Origin: Akebia trifoliata
Taxonomy: Eukaryota > Streptophyta > Magnoliopsida > Ranunculales > Lardizabalaceae
NCBI GenBank assembly: GCA_017979445.1
Contig: CM030714.1
Span: forward strand, 19,971,405 to 20,035,404
DNA length: 64,000 nucleotides
Direction of reading: 5' to 3'
In this document: piece by piece, positions 22,131-35,109 of the stretch
Position numbering within the stretch: position 1 is the stretch's first letter
How the letters are laid out: each line of letters starts with the position of its first letter
Notes under the pieces: generated by a model
What the model was told of the DNA's origin: nothing
The model's input: only the letters and a program-made list of their open reading frames with translations
The model's database searches: none
Translations under genes and position numbers: made by a program

Positions 22131-23346
22131 GCTCTAATTAGTACTTTGAGTTATATTAAATAATGATGAACTCATTAATATCACTTAGATTTATCTTTTG
22201 AGTTAAATTAAATATATTCATTGTTCACTCATCTAAGGGTAAAGACTAATTTTATTCATCCTATAAAGCTAACATAATTTATATAATTTATTCAATCAGT
22301 TTTGTTAACTTTGGGTATCCAATCCTAGCTCTGTTAAATTATGTAGATTATATTACCTTACTCAGAGTTCAATTAGTTAAATGAAAATTTTTTTTTGGGC
22401 CAATCTCATTTTCCTAATTGAGTTTGTAATTGTAAACATTATTGTTTTTTAATGTCATCCCGATGACAAAATTTAATACAATTAGAAAATTCATAAATAT
22501 TGCTAATTAAGGCCACTTTGACGGCTACAGAATTAAGAAATTTATGTTTATTTAAATTGTTTAATAATATTTACTAGATTGGTTAAATCAAACTTTAATG
22601 TTTCACTAATATGATATGACATAATATTTTTTTATAATAAAAGTCCAATGCCAAAACTAAAGTTCATTTGGTCAAGAATCTTAAAATAAAATATCAATTT
22701 ATTTTATCTAAATCTTGTATCAAAATAAAACAATGCCAATAATCAAAATTGGAATTGTGTGCACATCACATCAAAATCCCAAAATTTAAATTAGTAACTT
22801 AACATACATATATTAACCGAATTGAAAATTAAACATACATGCATAAACCAAAATTGAAAATTATATATATATATATAAAACCAAAACTTAAAAATTAACA
22901 TACATGTAAAACCAAAGTTAGAAATCAAATATACATGTAAAATCGAAATTGAAAATTAACATACATGTAAAATCAAATTTAGAAATTAGTTATATATGTA
23001 GAATCGAAATTAGAAATTAAAAATACATGTAAAACCGAATTGAAAATTAACATACATGTAAAATTGAAATTCCAATAACAATAATAAATTAAAAAAATTG
23101 AAAACATCCAAACAAATATCAAATTTAAATTTTAACTAATATTAAATCAGAAATTCAAATTGATATGTGATTGAATTCTAAAATAAAATAAAAATAAATT
23201 CATATATAAACATGTAAAAGAAAACTATGAAAAGTTCAATAATTATGGTTACATAGTAAGTCCAATAAATTGTCACAAGAATTTTATAAGTCATTGAAAT
23301 CTTTTATTCATGAATGGTAGCCAAGATATAGAGAGTCAAAACCTAT
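22131..23346 (-). other. AT-rich leader of copia element M
   Basis: Lies between gag and the PBS and has no ORF of note. 22800-23070 holds a tandem repeat (separate entry). Otherwise only AT-rich, low-complexity sequence is seen. Confidence 0.55.
22800..23070. repeat. Tandem ~30-bp repeat, about 9 copies
   Basis: Units follow the pattern ACATACATGTAAAATCGAAA then TTGAAAATTA, with substitutions and small indels, in the leader of element M. Confidence 0.85.
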
Positions 23347-23358
23347 GCTCTAATACCA
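23347..23358 (-). promoter_or_regulatory. Primer-binding site, iMet type (element M)
   Basis: The minus strand reads TGGTATTAGAGC, one base different from the initiator-tRNA-Met complement TGGTATCAGAGC. It is two bases from the LTR end, whose plus-strand sequence begins TGTTGATT at 23361. Confidence 0.8.
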
Positions 23359-23360
23359 CA

Positions 23361-23955
23361 TGTTGATTATTTTATACATTCAAATCTTAACACGACTATT
23401 ATTTTATTCTAATAGAATCAATCAATTACATATCTCAAACAATCATTCATGAACAAAATCTAGTTCAAGTTATTATTACATACATTATGCAAGTGTTAAA
23501 CCTTTAATCCAATGCTTTTGAAGATGATACCTTTAATCTCCTATTTCCTCGTGTTTTGTAAAATCTCAATCGGATTGATTTTTTCTTCTAGACTCACCTT
23601 CTCCATTCTCTTTATTTTGATTGACTGAGTTTTTGTGATCGATGGATATCACTTTTTTAACCTCAACGTTTTTAACATTTCATGTCCTTTTAACAACTCT
23701 AATATGAGATTAACAAATCCCTTTTATAAAAGAATGTTGAGGGTCTAGATTAATTCTTTTAGTAGGTTTCCTATCCATCAAGATCTCCTACTAATTCCTT
23801 AAAGAATATAATTCTAATGATATTAGATTTTCATTTAAAATTGATATCTATTATATTATAGAATCCAAGTGCAATATAGAAATTAAAATCGTAGAGGTCA
23901 ATGAGGCCAAAACTTCACATGGGTTCTAATAGTGGCAAGGGTAGAGAACCACACA
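23361..23955 (-). repeat. 5' LTR of copia element M (outer end approximate)
   Basis: The PBS-side boundary is clear (TGTTGATTAT on plus). The outer end lies near 'agagaaccacaca' at about 23955 but no partner LTR is in the window to fix it. Size near 0.6 kb is usual for copia. Confidence 0.6.
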
Positions 23956-23970
23956 ATTTTTTTTGTATCC

Positions 23971-24090
23971 CATAAACACCTCATTTTTACACTTGCTTAA
24001 TTAATCAACTCGTCAACTCAATTGCGATCGTTCTCAATGATGGATGAATATTTTAAACTTTTATTTGTTACTAGATGTGTTTTTTATTTT
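23971..24090 (+). repeat. 120-bp fragment of an Ogre/Tat LTR, inverted relative to D and C
   Basis: CATAAACACCTCATTTTTAC, then the segment through 'taatcaactcgtcaactcaattgcg', matches the reverse complement of 21117-21237 (TGTAGACACCCCATTTTTGC start). The match stops abruptly at about 24090, where family-B LTR K begins. It is therefore a truncated remnant at a rearrangement junction. Confidence 0.75.
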
Positions 24091-25396
24091 GGATTTTGAT
24101 CATTTGAGATTTAGATTTTGAAACCATTCCCATTGTTTCGAAATGGGCGGTAAAACTTAAATTTCATTAAAGAACTTAAAGTAAATAGAAAGCAACAATT
24201 ACTCAAATATTTTTAATGAAATAAAGGGTAGGAAAACACTTAGAAGGTGTGAGGAGAGCAACAAAAAAGTCAAAATTCATTTTTGATCAAAAAAGTTTTG
24301 ACGGCAACGCCGTCAAGAAGCTCCAACTTGCTTGAAATTTTTGTTTTTTGACCAAATTTTTGGGTTTCTCCTCCGATCCATGAATCCGTCAAATTTATTG
24401 TTAAAACATTGATAAAAACACATCAAATATCTAATTCTAACATAAATTGAAAATCAAATAAAGGATTTCTACAATTTATAAATACAACACATATTCGATA
24501 AAAATTCCTAAATGCATGTTTCGAAATCTACAATTACCACTAGGAATTGAAAGTCCCCTACTGAAGATTGTGATTTTCAAAAGTTGGACAGCAAGAAACT
24601 CAAGGTTGGACTGATTTGGGTGCAACATGAACGGGGGTTTGCAAAGCTTTCGATGACAGCACTCTTCTTCTCTTTTAAAATGCAAGACGAGTCTCCTTCT
24701 AATGAGATGAAGTTCTGAGTTGGTGGTATCGAAATTCACTTATTATTTGTGATGAGATATGGAAAGAAAGAAAGGAAAGTGATGATCAAAGGTGGTGAGA
24801 ATGTGGTGCTCGTCGATGCCGATGACTTTTTCTTCTTCGTCGACAATCAACTCGGACTCGTTAAGCGATAAATTTTGATGAGAATGGGTCGAAACCCTTG
24901 AGTTGAGAATGGGCTGGTATTTGATTCTTTGAAAAAAAAGAGAAAATAATAAAAAAAAAGCCAACTTTCTTTTATATACAAAAGGTTGAGGGCATCTTTT
25001 GTAATTTTTCCATTTGTTTCGATGGTTGATGATATCTCGACTTTTCAGACTCAAAAATTGACGAATGAATACTCTATCTTTAATAATTTTTCATTACGGA
25101 CATATTGGTGTAATCGAATTTTATTAATTCTTGCTATAACAAAAATTCACCTTTTTAGGTTTTGCTTGACACGAAATTCAAGGAATTTATAACTTTTTCA
25201 TCCGAACTCAATTTGAGTGTGCTTACAAGCTAAAGTATATTTTCAACCATTTTGAATCTAATGGTAAAGTCATTTTTCATTGAAAATGAACGTAACATGA
25301 TCCGAGTATTTTATATTAAGTCTTTCTTTTAGAATTTTCTTAAAATTTCACTATTAGATTTTCTTGAGATACGAAATAAAAACTCAGGGTATTACA
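24091..25396 (-). mobile_element. Element K: truncated family-B LTR
   Basis: Matches the reverse complement of the first 1.4-1.5 kb of the LTR of element E (56997-58460). It ends at 25396 with 'gggtattaca', the complement of the family start TGTAATACCC. The other half of the LTR is missing. It holds the hairpin TTGACGGC-AAC-GCCGTCAA (24298-24316), a TATA box (TATATAAAAG on minus, near 24970) and an open frame (24743-25054 minus) with the motif NESELIVDEEEKVIG that recurs in E and H. Confidence 0.8.
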
Positions 25397-28300
25397 CTTA
25401 ATTTCCCATTGGAGCGTCAAGTTGTAGATACGTGAGCTTCGAAATCTTGTGAAAATTTTAGCTCATCTACTTAGATTTTGGAGTCGCCACCATTCAATTA
25501 AGGTATGAATGGGCACCATAAAAATTATTTTGAAATTAACCTTTTTTTGACTTGTAGTAACTCTCATATCCAAATGGATAAGGGGATTAAGTCTACTAGA
25601 GTTCTACGTAAGGGAGTTCTGTTGAAGGTCAAAGAAGGTGTTAGGCACTTTGTCCCTCCCATCCATTTATGGTTATCAATTTGACCATAAATGAAGCCTT
25701 TAAAAAAATTGGATTTTTGAAGATAAAGGGAGTTGTAAAGAGAATTAGAAAAAACTAACTATAGTTTATTTTGGAAAACGACTAAATTGGGATGATGAGG
25801 TAGCCAATACTAGAAGTAGGCACTTGTTGGATTTTTTTGTGAGCATGGGACTTTGATAAAAATCTACTTGAATTTCATTATTTTCAGTTCTAAAGCTTTG
25901 AAACTACTGTATGTGATCCATTAGGATACTTTATTTGTTAGTTGGGTCCTTAACTGATGTTCATGGGTTGAAGAAAATCAAGTTGAGCCAAACCTTATGC
26001 AAGAAGTTTTTGTCTATTTTTTGGATTATTTTTGTTGGCTCTAAAGGTTGAATATAGATCTATAGGAACCTACACTCTTTCTTGGAGCCATTTTTATAAG
26101 TGGGTATGTACAAATTATATACATGTGATGGACTCATCAAGAGAACATTACCTCCTAAGAAGGTTTACTCTCTAACTCTATTGTCATCAAAGAACAAGAA
26201 GTAAAGCACCATTATTCTAGAATTGAAATCGCATTAAAGTAAATCAAAATAAAAACAAAAACATCCTATGTATGAATTTAAATTGCATGAAAAATAAATG
26301 AAAGTAAAAAAATCTAATATAATGCTCTCAGGGAGCTTATGGAGGACTTATTGGGGAAGATAACCTCTATGAGGGATTACTCTCTCTCTCTCTCTCACTC
26401 TCTCACCAAGCCTATAACTAAGAGATTTAATGAACTACATTATTAAACTATAAAGCAAGTAAATAAAGGAGAGATTGCTTAAAATAAATAAAGGGTAGAT
26501 TAGATGGGAAAAATGGAGGCTTTAACCCCAACTAAGTCTTCTTCTTCTTCTCTCCTTTTGTTGTTCTTCTTCTTGATTTTGGATTCTTGAGATAATAAGT
26601 GGCTATTTTGACAGAATTTTGTGAAGACTTAAGAGCTTTGAAAAAGAATTTTAAAACTCTAATATTTTTTCCCTTTTTGTCTTAGATAGGTCTCTTATTT
26701 ATAGGATTTTGGGAGGCTATTTAGGATAGTTTGGTCACAAAAACTAGATCTCTCAATATTTTCACTAAAACCTTGATAAAATAACATAATTATCTCTCCT
26801 CTCTTGGGCCTTGATGGTCTTTCACTCACTTATGGATCTCACCAATCAAGATAATCAAGGGATAAGTTAGTAAAAGCCAATAGTTTCTAGATAATTCTTT
26901 TAAGAGGGTAAAGTGGTCCTAAACCTTAGGCTTTGAGTCAATTATGAGAGAACCAAACCAAACAGAATGTAATTTGGTGGTAGGTTTTTATCCTCTTTAG
27001 TCACTTTCCTTGAGGGAGTCTCCAACAAATAAAGAGAAGGTTGGTAATTAGGTAGAAATTCTAGAAAATTCTCTAAGGTAAACAAAAGGGTCATAGGCTT
27101 TGGAAAGTAGTCAATTTACATGGAATGTCATGGATTCTCTTTGGGCTTTAAAGAAGAATGAAACATTTGAAAGGGGAATCTACTCTAATGAGTCATAATA
27201 AACTTAGCTTAGAGGAGGTAATTATCCTTGAATAGGGACCAAATAAGACTTAAAGTCAAGTTTAGGAGATTGATTAGATTACAAAAAAAAATCCTTAGTG
27301 GGTGTGACGCCCCGCCAAACGCTAACACAAATCCCAAGGCTACCTCAAAAATTTAGACATGGCTCCCCCTATTTATGTTAGCGTTCCATGGAACTCGAAA
27401 ACATTGTAATCTAATATACCACAAATTCTGACAATATATAAAGGCAACATGGGAATAATAGCGGAAGACTGAAAATATCTAACACATATATATATCAGAG
27501 CGCGAAAGTTTACAATATACAGGATTACAAAAATACTCTCACTCTAACATAGACCTAAACTCTCAATCCAAAGACTACATACATCTTGGATTAAACTGAC
27601 AATACTACGGGATGTAGCCCTAGTGCTCACCATGCAATAGACTCTGATCATCGATCTGACCGACTAGATACTCCTCACTTAACGACTTTGCACCTGTCTC
27701 GGTAATTGCAAGTGTTAAAACTAAAAAAAATAGGAAGGAAAGGGTGAGTAACAATGGTTACCCAATAAGTCCACAACCAATTCCTACTAATAACTTCCCC
27801 TAAACATGGTCGAGTAAGCATACTGAACTGTTTAATATATGCAAAGTTTTACAAGAAAAAAATACGATTAACTGGTACATATAGCCAGGGATGAGCAGCT
27901 AAACAATATAAAAGTTTACATCACATCAATCATCAGTACTCATTATACATTTTCATTTTTATATAAATCTAAATAACAACATTTGAACAGTAAACATGCT
28001 TTTCAGTTTATAACTCAAAATAAAACAACAGGTACATAATACAAGTGGTTGAGTATTGGAATTAAAGAGTTAGGATTCACGATTGGATCGCTCCTAGTCG
28101 GGACATAATATTCCTCAATAAATTATAGTTCCTGATTTTGTGACTGGTCGCTGTTTACCACGCTTGCGGGATCATTTATCCGGCTCAGACTAGCACTTTG
28201 ACGTGACCGTAAGTAATGGGTCTCTTTTCGATGTGTCAAAACGTTTGACTACTACTAGATTGTTAGTGATCACTGACTAATTATCTTCGTCTATGCCTAT

Positions 28301-28503
28301 CAGGCGTACATGTAATTCCCAAAATAAACACTCCATTCGTATACGACCACCTTTACAATACAAGTTTACTGATAAAGATAAGAAAGAAATGGACCTGGAT
28401 TCCAGTTGTGACTCCACTCTCATATGCGTCCCATACCACGTATGAGCTTGGTGGTCCCTAACGTACATCCCAAGATAGTACATCCCTCTGGCTGATGTGA
28501 CGG

Positions 28504-30256
28504 TGAAAACGTCCTCGATCCGCGGGGTGCGCGGATCCGTTTTTGACCCTTGAGGTTTGGGAGTCGCCACCTAGTTATTTACGATCTAGGAACCGATCAA
28601 AGACTCTAAACAGATAAAGGACTAATATAGAACAGAAAAAATTGAATTCGGGGATCATGTTACGGGGTTGGAAGGTGTTAGGCACCAACCCCACCCGGTC
28701 AAAGCCGGTCTCTACTAATTTCCTAAATAAGTTACATTGCTAAAAAAACCTAGATAATAATAAAATAAAAATAAGAAGTTATACATTTCCGATAGCAAAG
28801 ACTTTTGTTCCCTCAGATCCGACAAAAATTACTCCTTATACCATACTTCTTGTTTCTTTGTCTCCGGATTTGATTTTCGATCTTCGAGGCAAGGTATCTC
28901 TTCTTTCTTGGATCTGAATTCTTCGAGTTTGTTAATGAATTTTGGGGTGTTCTTGAAGGGCTTTTAAGTGTTTTTTAGGCTAAAATCGAAGAAGGGATGT
29001 TAGGTAAGGAGTTGGGGCTCCAAAACTAGGGTTTATGGGAGCCTAGGGGGACTTTTAGACCTACTTTTCTTAAGGTTTATGATTTGATACGAAAATAGAG
29101 TGTGAGCACCCCTATTTATAGATTTTTTAGGGGTTGATTTTGATGGAATTAGTGTTTAATTAGAGTTCTTTTAATTAGAATTGTGTTTTAATTATACTTG
29201 TTTTAGGTAGAGTTGTGTTTTAATTAGAATTATTTTTGGTGGAGTTGTATTTTAGTTAGAACTTTATTAAATAGAGTTATTATTTAATTAGAACTCTATT
29301 AGGGTTTTGAATTTTGATCTTATTTGATTGATTTTTAATATTTTGACTTTAGTCTTAATTGATTGACTTTTAATATCTTGACTTTAGTCTTGCTTAATTG
29401 ACTTTAATTTTGATTTTAGTCTTACTTGATTGACTTTAATACCTTGACTTTAGTCTTGCTTGATTAACTTTAAATTTTTGGAGAACCCCCCTCTATTATA
29501 TCTTTAATTCTTTGGACCCCCTAATGGAGGGGACCTTAAAGAAATATCTCACGAACCCTCAACAATTTTTCATGAGAGTCCAATTAATCGATTTTTTTAG
29601 TTCAAATTTTTAAATTAATTTCATTAATGTTTCACTTTAATTATTTAATGTTTTATTTATTAATTTCAAAATTTTTAATTATGAAAATTATGAAATTACC
29701 GTTTTGCCCCCGAAGAGGACTTTTCATGTTTTAAGTCGATTTTTAATGTTCTAGGATGTTTTAGAATCTATTTTTCGTAAGGAATTCAATGGAAATATTA
29801 GTTTGTGTCATTTATAAAATTTTTTGTGTGAAATAGTCATGAACTTTATGAGGGGTATTTTCGTAATTTTATCAAATTCTGTGAAAATTGGAAAAATGAT
29901 TTATTTGGTTTCGATTTGTTATTTTATGTGTTCGAAAGGGTTTTCCTAATCGTAACGTAGGCTCTAGGGTTGTTTTGATGTTAGGGATATTTTGGTAATT
30001 TGATAACTTTTTAGTGATTTTTATCGTGAAACTTCTTTTTGGGTCTGCAAGATGATGATTTCTATGTTTCTGGAGTCATATTTTCCTAGCGTAGCGTGGT
30101 TTATAAGGTTTTGTCAGTTCGAGATACCTCATCCGGATTTCTGAAACACATCTAGTAACAAAATAAAGCAATGGAATACACATCTATCATTGGGAATCAT
30201 TACGATCGGGTTGACGAGTTGATTAATCAGGCGAGTGCAAAAATATGGTGTCTACA
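28504..30256 (-). repeat. 3' LTR of element C (1753 bp)
   Basis: Complete: plus ends are TGAAAACG and GTGTCTACA. Contains the PBS-like GGGAGTCGCCACC (28559-28571) and a minus-strand TATA box CTATAAATAGG (29111-29121). 29130-29470 is a run of degenerate 'ttttaattaga' and 'gactttagtctt' units. Confidence 0.92.
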
Positions 30257-30272
30257 GATGCCCCTCTTTGCC
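30257..30272 (-). promoter_or_regulatory. Polypurine tract of element C
   Basis: The minus strand reads GGCAAAGAGGGGCATC directly before the LTR start TGTAGACACC. Its position confirms that 28504-30256 is the 3' LTR of a minus-strand element. Confidence 0.8.
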
Positions 30273-30589
30273 AGAGGGTTGAAGCAAACCAGATAGCAAA
30301 TCTATTTTGATAGATAGTGCGATATCTGAATGCTAAAGCTAGTGACAGTTCATTTTGCAGCCTGATTTAGCCATTCGTCGGGGTGTTCGGATCCTTGAGG
30401 GTAAAGCTCTCCTCGAATTAAAAGATTGTCAGGTCCTTGAGCGCAAACTCTCACTAACGGTGTCAGATCCTTGAATTTTAGAAAATTCTCCTTGACTGAT
30501 GTAACAACTATGCAAGTGTGTGATTTAAAATCAAAGAGTTTAAGTTGGAACTGAGTAAAAATTTAGCATAAACTGAGCATAATTTGAAT

Positions 30590-31250
30590 ATGAACTGAGC
30601 ATAATTCCAAGAAAACCCTCGGCGGCATCTGAGCATAATTCCGAGAAAACCCTCGGCGGTACCTAAGCGTAATTCCGAGAAAACCGTCGACGGCATCTGA
30701 GCATAACTCCAAGAAAACCCTCGGCGGTAACTGAGCATAGCTCCGAGAAAACCCTCAGCGGCATCTGAGCATAATTCTGAGAAGACCCTCGGCGGTAACT
30801 GAGCATAGTTCCGAGAAAACCCTCGGCAGTAACTGAGCATAGTTCCGAGAAAACCTCGGCGGCATCTGAGCATAATTCCTAGAAAACCCTCGGCGGCATC
30901 TGAGCATAATTCCGAGAAAACCCTCGGTGGCATCTGAGCATAATTCCGAGAAAACCCTCGGCGGCATCTGAGCATAGTTTCGAGAAAACCTTCGGCGGCA
31001 TCTGAGCATAATTTCGAGAAAACCCTCGGCGACATCTGAGCATAGTTCCGAGAAAACCCTCGGCAGCATCTGAGCATAGTTCCGAGAAAATCCTCGGCGG
31101 TAACTGAGCAAAATTCTGAGAAAACCCTCGGCGGCATCTGAGCATTATTCCGAGAAAACCTTAGGCGGTAACTGAGCATAATTCCGATAAAATCCTCGGC
31201 GGTAACTGAGCATAGTTCCGAGAAAACCCTCGGCGGTAACTGACTGAGTA
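30590..31250. repeat. Tandem array, 34-bp unit, about 19 copies (3' UTR of element C)
   Basis: Units read CTGAGCATAATTCCGAGAAA then ACCCTCGGCGGCAT, with variants. The unit is 34 bp, so the frame changes every unit. The 223-codon open frame on the minus strand (30508-31179) exists only because the unit has no stop in any of the three frames. It is homologous to the 33-bp array of element D. Confidence 0.95.
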
Positions 31251-32702
31251 AAACTGAGACTAAAGGAATAAATCTGGGAAAGAGCGATTGAAAATGAATC
31301 TGGAAAAGAGGGGTTGGATCTTTAAATGAAGAGATCTGAGACAGAATGAATGTCCTATCTCCTACGTGAGATCCAAAATGCTTTTGTTTGAACCTCGAGG
31401 TTTTACCCCAAAAGTTTTATGAATTTAAAACCCAAGTTTAAAAGTTTTTCGAAAATTGTTATCAAGAGGGTAACCTTAAGTTCGGGGTTCTAATTATCAT
31501 TGTTCACAAACAAAATGCCCCTAGTTTGACAATGAACATGGCATTGAAGATAATTGGACACATCATGCAAAAATTTAAAAAAATGCCCCGGGTATAAGGG
31601 GGAAAAGTTATATTAAATAAGAAAGAAAATGCCTCTTTTATGAAGGTTTGAAATATTTGATTACCACAAGCGCAATAAAGATCCAACTTTTAATTTTGAT
31701 TAATTTTATTGAAGGTTTTGAGTCAGGCTCAAGAGAACAAAATTATTTCCTTTCGAGACTCATCATAGAATTCACCCTTATCTTCCTTGGTTAACTTGGG
31801 GAAGTAAGAATTTTCAGATTGATCGTAGACAAGATACTTGTGACTTCTGAGTCTATGCCTGATTTAAGCTAAGTATTGAACTTGATTATTCGGACTTCTG
31901 ATGTTTCAGCTCGGACAGCTCTCATCTTAGGATTTTCTTCTATTTTTCTTTGTTGCTCTAACTTTTGCCTAGATCGCTTTTTCAGGTTTTCAATCTATCG
32001 AGCTTGTTCTAGCTTTTGCCTAGATCACCTTTTCAGGTTTTCGATCTAGCGAGCTTTCAATTTTTTCTCTTTTCTTTTATCTAATTGTTGCCAAGGTCGT
32101 CCTTTCGGATTTTCACCCTTGCGAGCTTGTCTTAATTTTTGCCTAAGTTGCCCTTTTCAGGTTTTCAACCTAGCAGGTATTTTTTCTTTTTTTTTTCTTC
32201 CCTTCTGAACTTCTGGAGTGACTGTCTAATCATGCTTTCCTACCTTCCTTGACTTTTCACACAGTACTTAGGAGGACTTTTATAGGTAGGCTTAGGACTT
32301 GGCATAAAAAGAAAGGAATTTTGAGGCTCAAAAACCCAAATGCCCCTTGTGTGGCATTTCTTTTAAAAAATTTCTTTTTTTTTTTTTTGAATTTTCTTCC
32401 CTGCTTTGGATTTCTTTTTTTCCTTTGAATTTTTTTTCCTTTTAGATTTTTTCTTTGTCGGGGAATCTATTTTTTTTTATTTTGATGTGGTCAGGCCTGA
32501 AGTAACTTCTCAAGTTGCCTACATACCCCAGAATTTTGGGATCAGACCAAAATATAGTTCGAATCTTCCCTCCCCTAGGTTAGGTGATCGGGCTGAGAAA
32601 GAAAAAAAGGCTTCATTTTTTTGTTGAAAAAACTGCAAAGGGCTGAGAAAGGAGATATTGAACTAGGTAAGAGGAAAATTGATTCGACCAAAGATGACCT
32701 CC
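31251..32702 (-). other. 3' untranslated region of element C
   Basis: Collinear with 1141-2704 of D. It holds the same 'gcctagat...tttcaggttttcaatcta' repeats (31960-32175) and T-rich tracts near 32370-32470. No coding sequence is supported. Confidence 0.6.
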
Positions 32703-33560
32703 TTAAATGCAGTACCGTTTGATCTGGTCAAGGTTGGTTGACTCTGGTAGTTCAATCATGATCTTGAAATCTGACAGCTTTTCCTGGTAATATTTCCTTG
32801 ATGATGAACGGACCTCCCCAATTTGATTTGAACTTCCCTCTAGGGTCAAAGATAGGTGCTCGATTTTTTTTGAAATCTGATGGTTTTCCAAAGTAGTATT
32901 TTCTTGTTGATAGATGAATTTCTCCAATTAAGTTCAGACTTCCTCCTATGGTCGAGGAGGAGTACTTAGTTTTCTTTGAAGTCTAATGGTTAAATCCTTG
33001 ACTTGTAAGTAGCGAACTTTAACCTTTGAGTTATTTTTCTTCAATCAAGTTTAGCTCTTCGTACCCAATGACGAACCTAGTCTGCTTCTGACAACTGACT
33101 TTCTAACAAGACCCCGAGGAATGGAATTTCCATTTCAACTGGCAAGACTGCTTCCATGCCATACACTAGAAAGTAGGGAATAACGCTAGCGGAAGACTGC
33201 ATTGAAGTATGATGTGCCCCTAGTGTGAATGATAACTTCTTTAACTAATCCTGGTGTGATTGATACATTGTCTTGGTGATTGTTTTGAGATTTTTTACTA
33301 GCTACTTCAACCTTTTCATTAGTTTGAGAACATAGGGAGATGATTTGTGTTGTCGGATCCTGAACTTTGAATATAGAGTAACAACTTAAGCTTTGATGTA
33401 CGACCCATTATCAAAGATTAATACCGCTTCTACTATTTCATTAGTCTGAGAATGTAATCTATTTTGGGAGCTCTACCATGTTGAGAAGTCTAGCACTGAT
33501 ACATTTTGTAAGATCTTTCTTGATCTCATTTTCTTAAGCCAGTATCTATCCTGTGTCAGA
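32703..33560 (-). pseudogene. Ty3/gypsy integrase C-terminal fragment (element C)
   Basis: The minus strand ends in LDQIKRYCI stop (32703-32705), preceded by KLSDFKIMIELPES. Upstream are a segment with AHHTSMQSS, YGMEAVLPVEMEIP and VLLESQLSEA, and a weak core segment with DNGSYIK and SSPYV. It is broken by frameshifts and stops, and an internal duplication repeats the 'cttgttgatagatgaatttctccaatt' part (32810-32945). It covers the same part of integrase as element D and no other pol domain. Confidence 0.78.
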
Positions 33561-35109
33561 TAACACCCAAGCTTGCACTTAACATATCCTCATAGGCCCA
33601 CACGAACAAGTCTTTTGAAATTTCTGAGAAAATTCATTATCCCCTTGTGTTCCTCTATGGATAGGATGGTTTTTATTTGAATCTCTTTAGGAATTATTTT
33701 ATATTCCGAGCCTGACTTTTATCTTCTTATCCTTGAAGCTAGATTATTAGTTAATTCGTTAATGCGCTCGAGGTATTCAGAAATTTCCTTTGTCCGATCA
33801 ATTTCAGATGGGGTGACAGACACCTCTATAGACTTGATAAACTAACTCGACTCAACAGGAAAAAAGTAGACTCGATCTAAAGAAAACATGATATTGTTGA
33901 AAAAAAAGGACTCGAGCTAACCCAAATGACTCATGAAAACTCAAGACTATCTACAACGGGCTTGATTAAGACTGAGGACTGAGACATTACTTACAACTGG
34001 CATGACGGAGGCACTATGATCTTCAAAGAACAACTGGAAAATGTTGAGATATTCTAAAGGATTTCTAATGATTGATTTGGTGTTGACATTCGTTCTAACT
34101 GACTGGACTAGTAATCCTAACAAAACGATGAACGATTGAGCTTAGGTACAATGATAACCTTGAGACCCCATCAAATGTGAATCTGATCAATTCCATCATT
34201 ACCCCCTTGATAATATTTTAAATGAACCCTTAGATTTTATTGAATTATGTACACCAATCCATTAAACAATTCATCCATAAAAGGAAAATAATTTTATTGC
34301 ACTCTTGAAAATTATTGTAAAATAATATTTTAATTGAGTAATAATTTTCACAAACATTTTTCAATAATTTTTCATGCAAAAATAGATCTTCTATAAATCA
34401 TTTTTTTCTTTGAAAAATACTTTTCTTCCTTTTCTTTTTTTTTTGGAAAACATTTTATTTTAGAAAACTTTTTTTTGGGAAAGCATATTCTTTTGAAAAA
34501 TCTTATTCTTCTGGAAAACATTTTACTTTTGGAAAGTATTTCTTTTCTGGAAAATATTTTTCTTCTTTTAAAATAGGTTAAAAATCCAAATTAGAAAAAA
34601 GTTTGAATTTCATTTTGATTCAAATGGCTCGGTCCATAATGATCGTTGGATCGAGATGGACTGGGTCAAGTTTAAAATGGATTTTTTATTGGGTTGGTGT
34701 ACCCAGTGATACTGTAATTTCAAATCAGGTTAAACAACAAAAAATTTATCCTTGAGGACAAATCCGCACATTCCTGATCTCATCATTCATATACATTCAT
34801 CTCATCATTCACATGCATTCTGATTTCATCATTCACATACATTCATCATTCACAATGTCTCATTCAATGAACAACCCGGGAACACCCACGATAAGTTTGA
34901 GTCGTGACCTACAGGGAAGATTTCTAGACTCTAAGCTTACTACGTGCAATGCATTTTTATCTGGCCACCCTTGCCCAAGCACACCTATATACTTCTCGAT
35001 ACGTGGTGATTTTGTTTGATATACCGTATAGGTGATAATCTAAAATCTCAACTCACTTCTCTGAAGTCAAAAACAACCAGTTTGATCCCTAGTTGAGAGG
35101 TGGCGCACA
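33561..35109 (-). other. Internal non-coding part of element C
   Basis: Collinear with 3521-5100 of D, including the A/T-rich 'ggaaaacatttt' block (34440-34560). No coding domain was recognised on either strand. Confidence 0.55.

Noticed and set aside
30508..31179. 223-codon open frame on the minus strand
   Set aside because: It lies entirely in a 34-bp tandem array with no stops in any frame; overlapping frames are equally open. No protein is implied.
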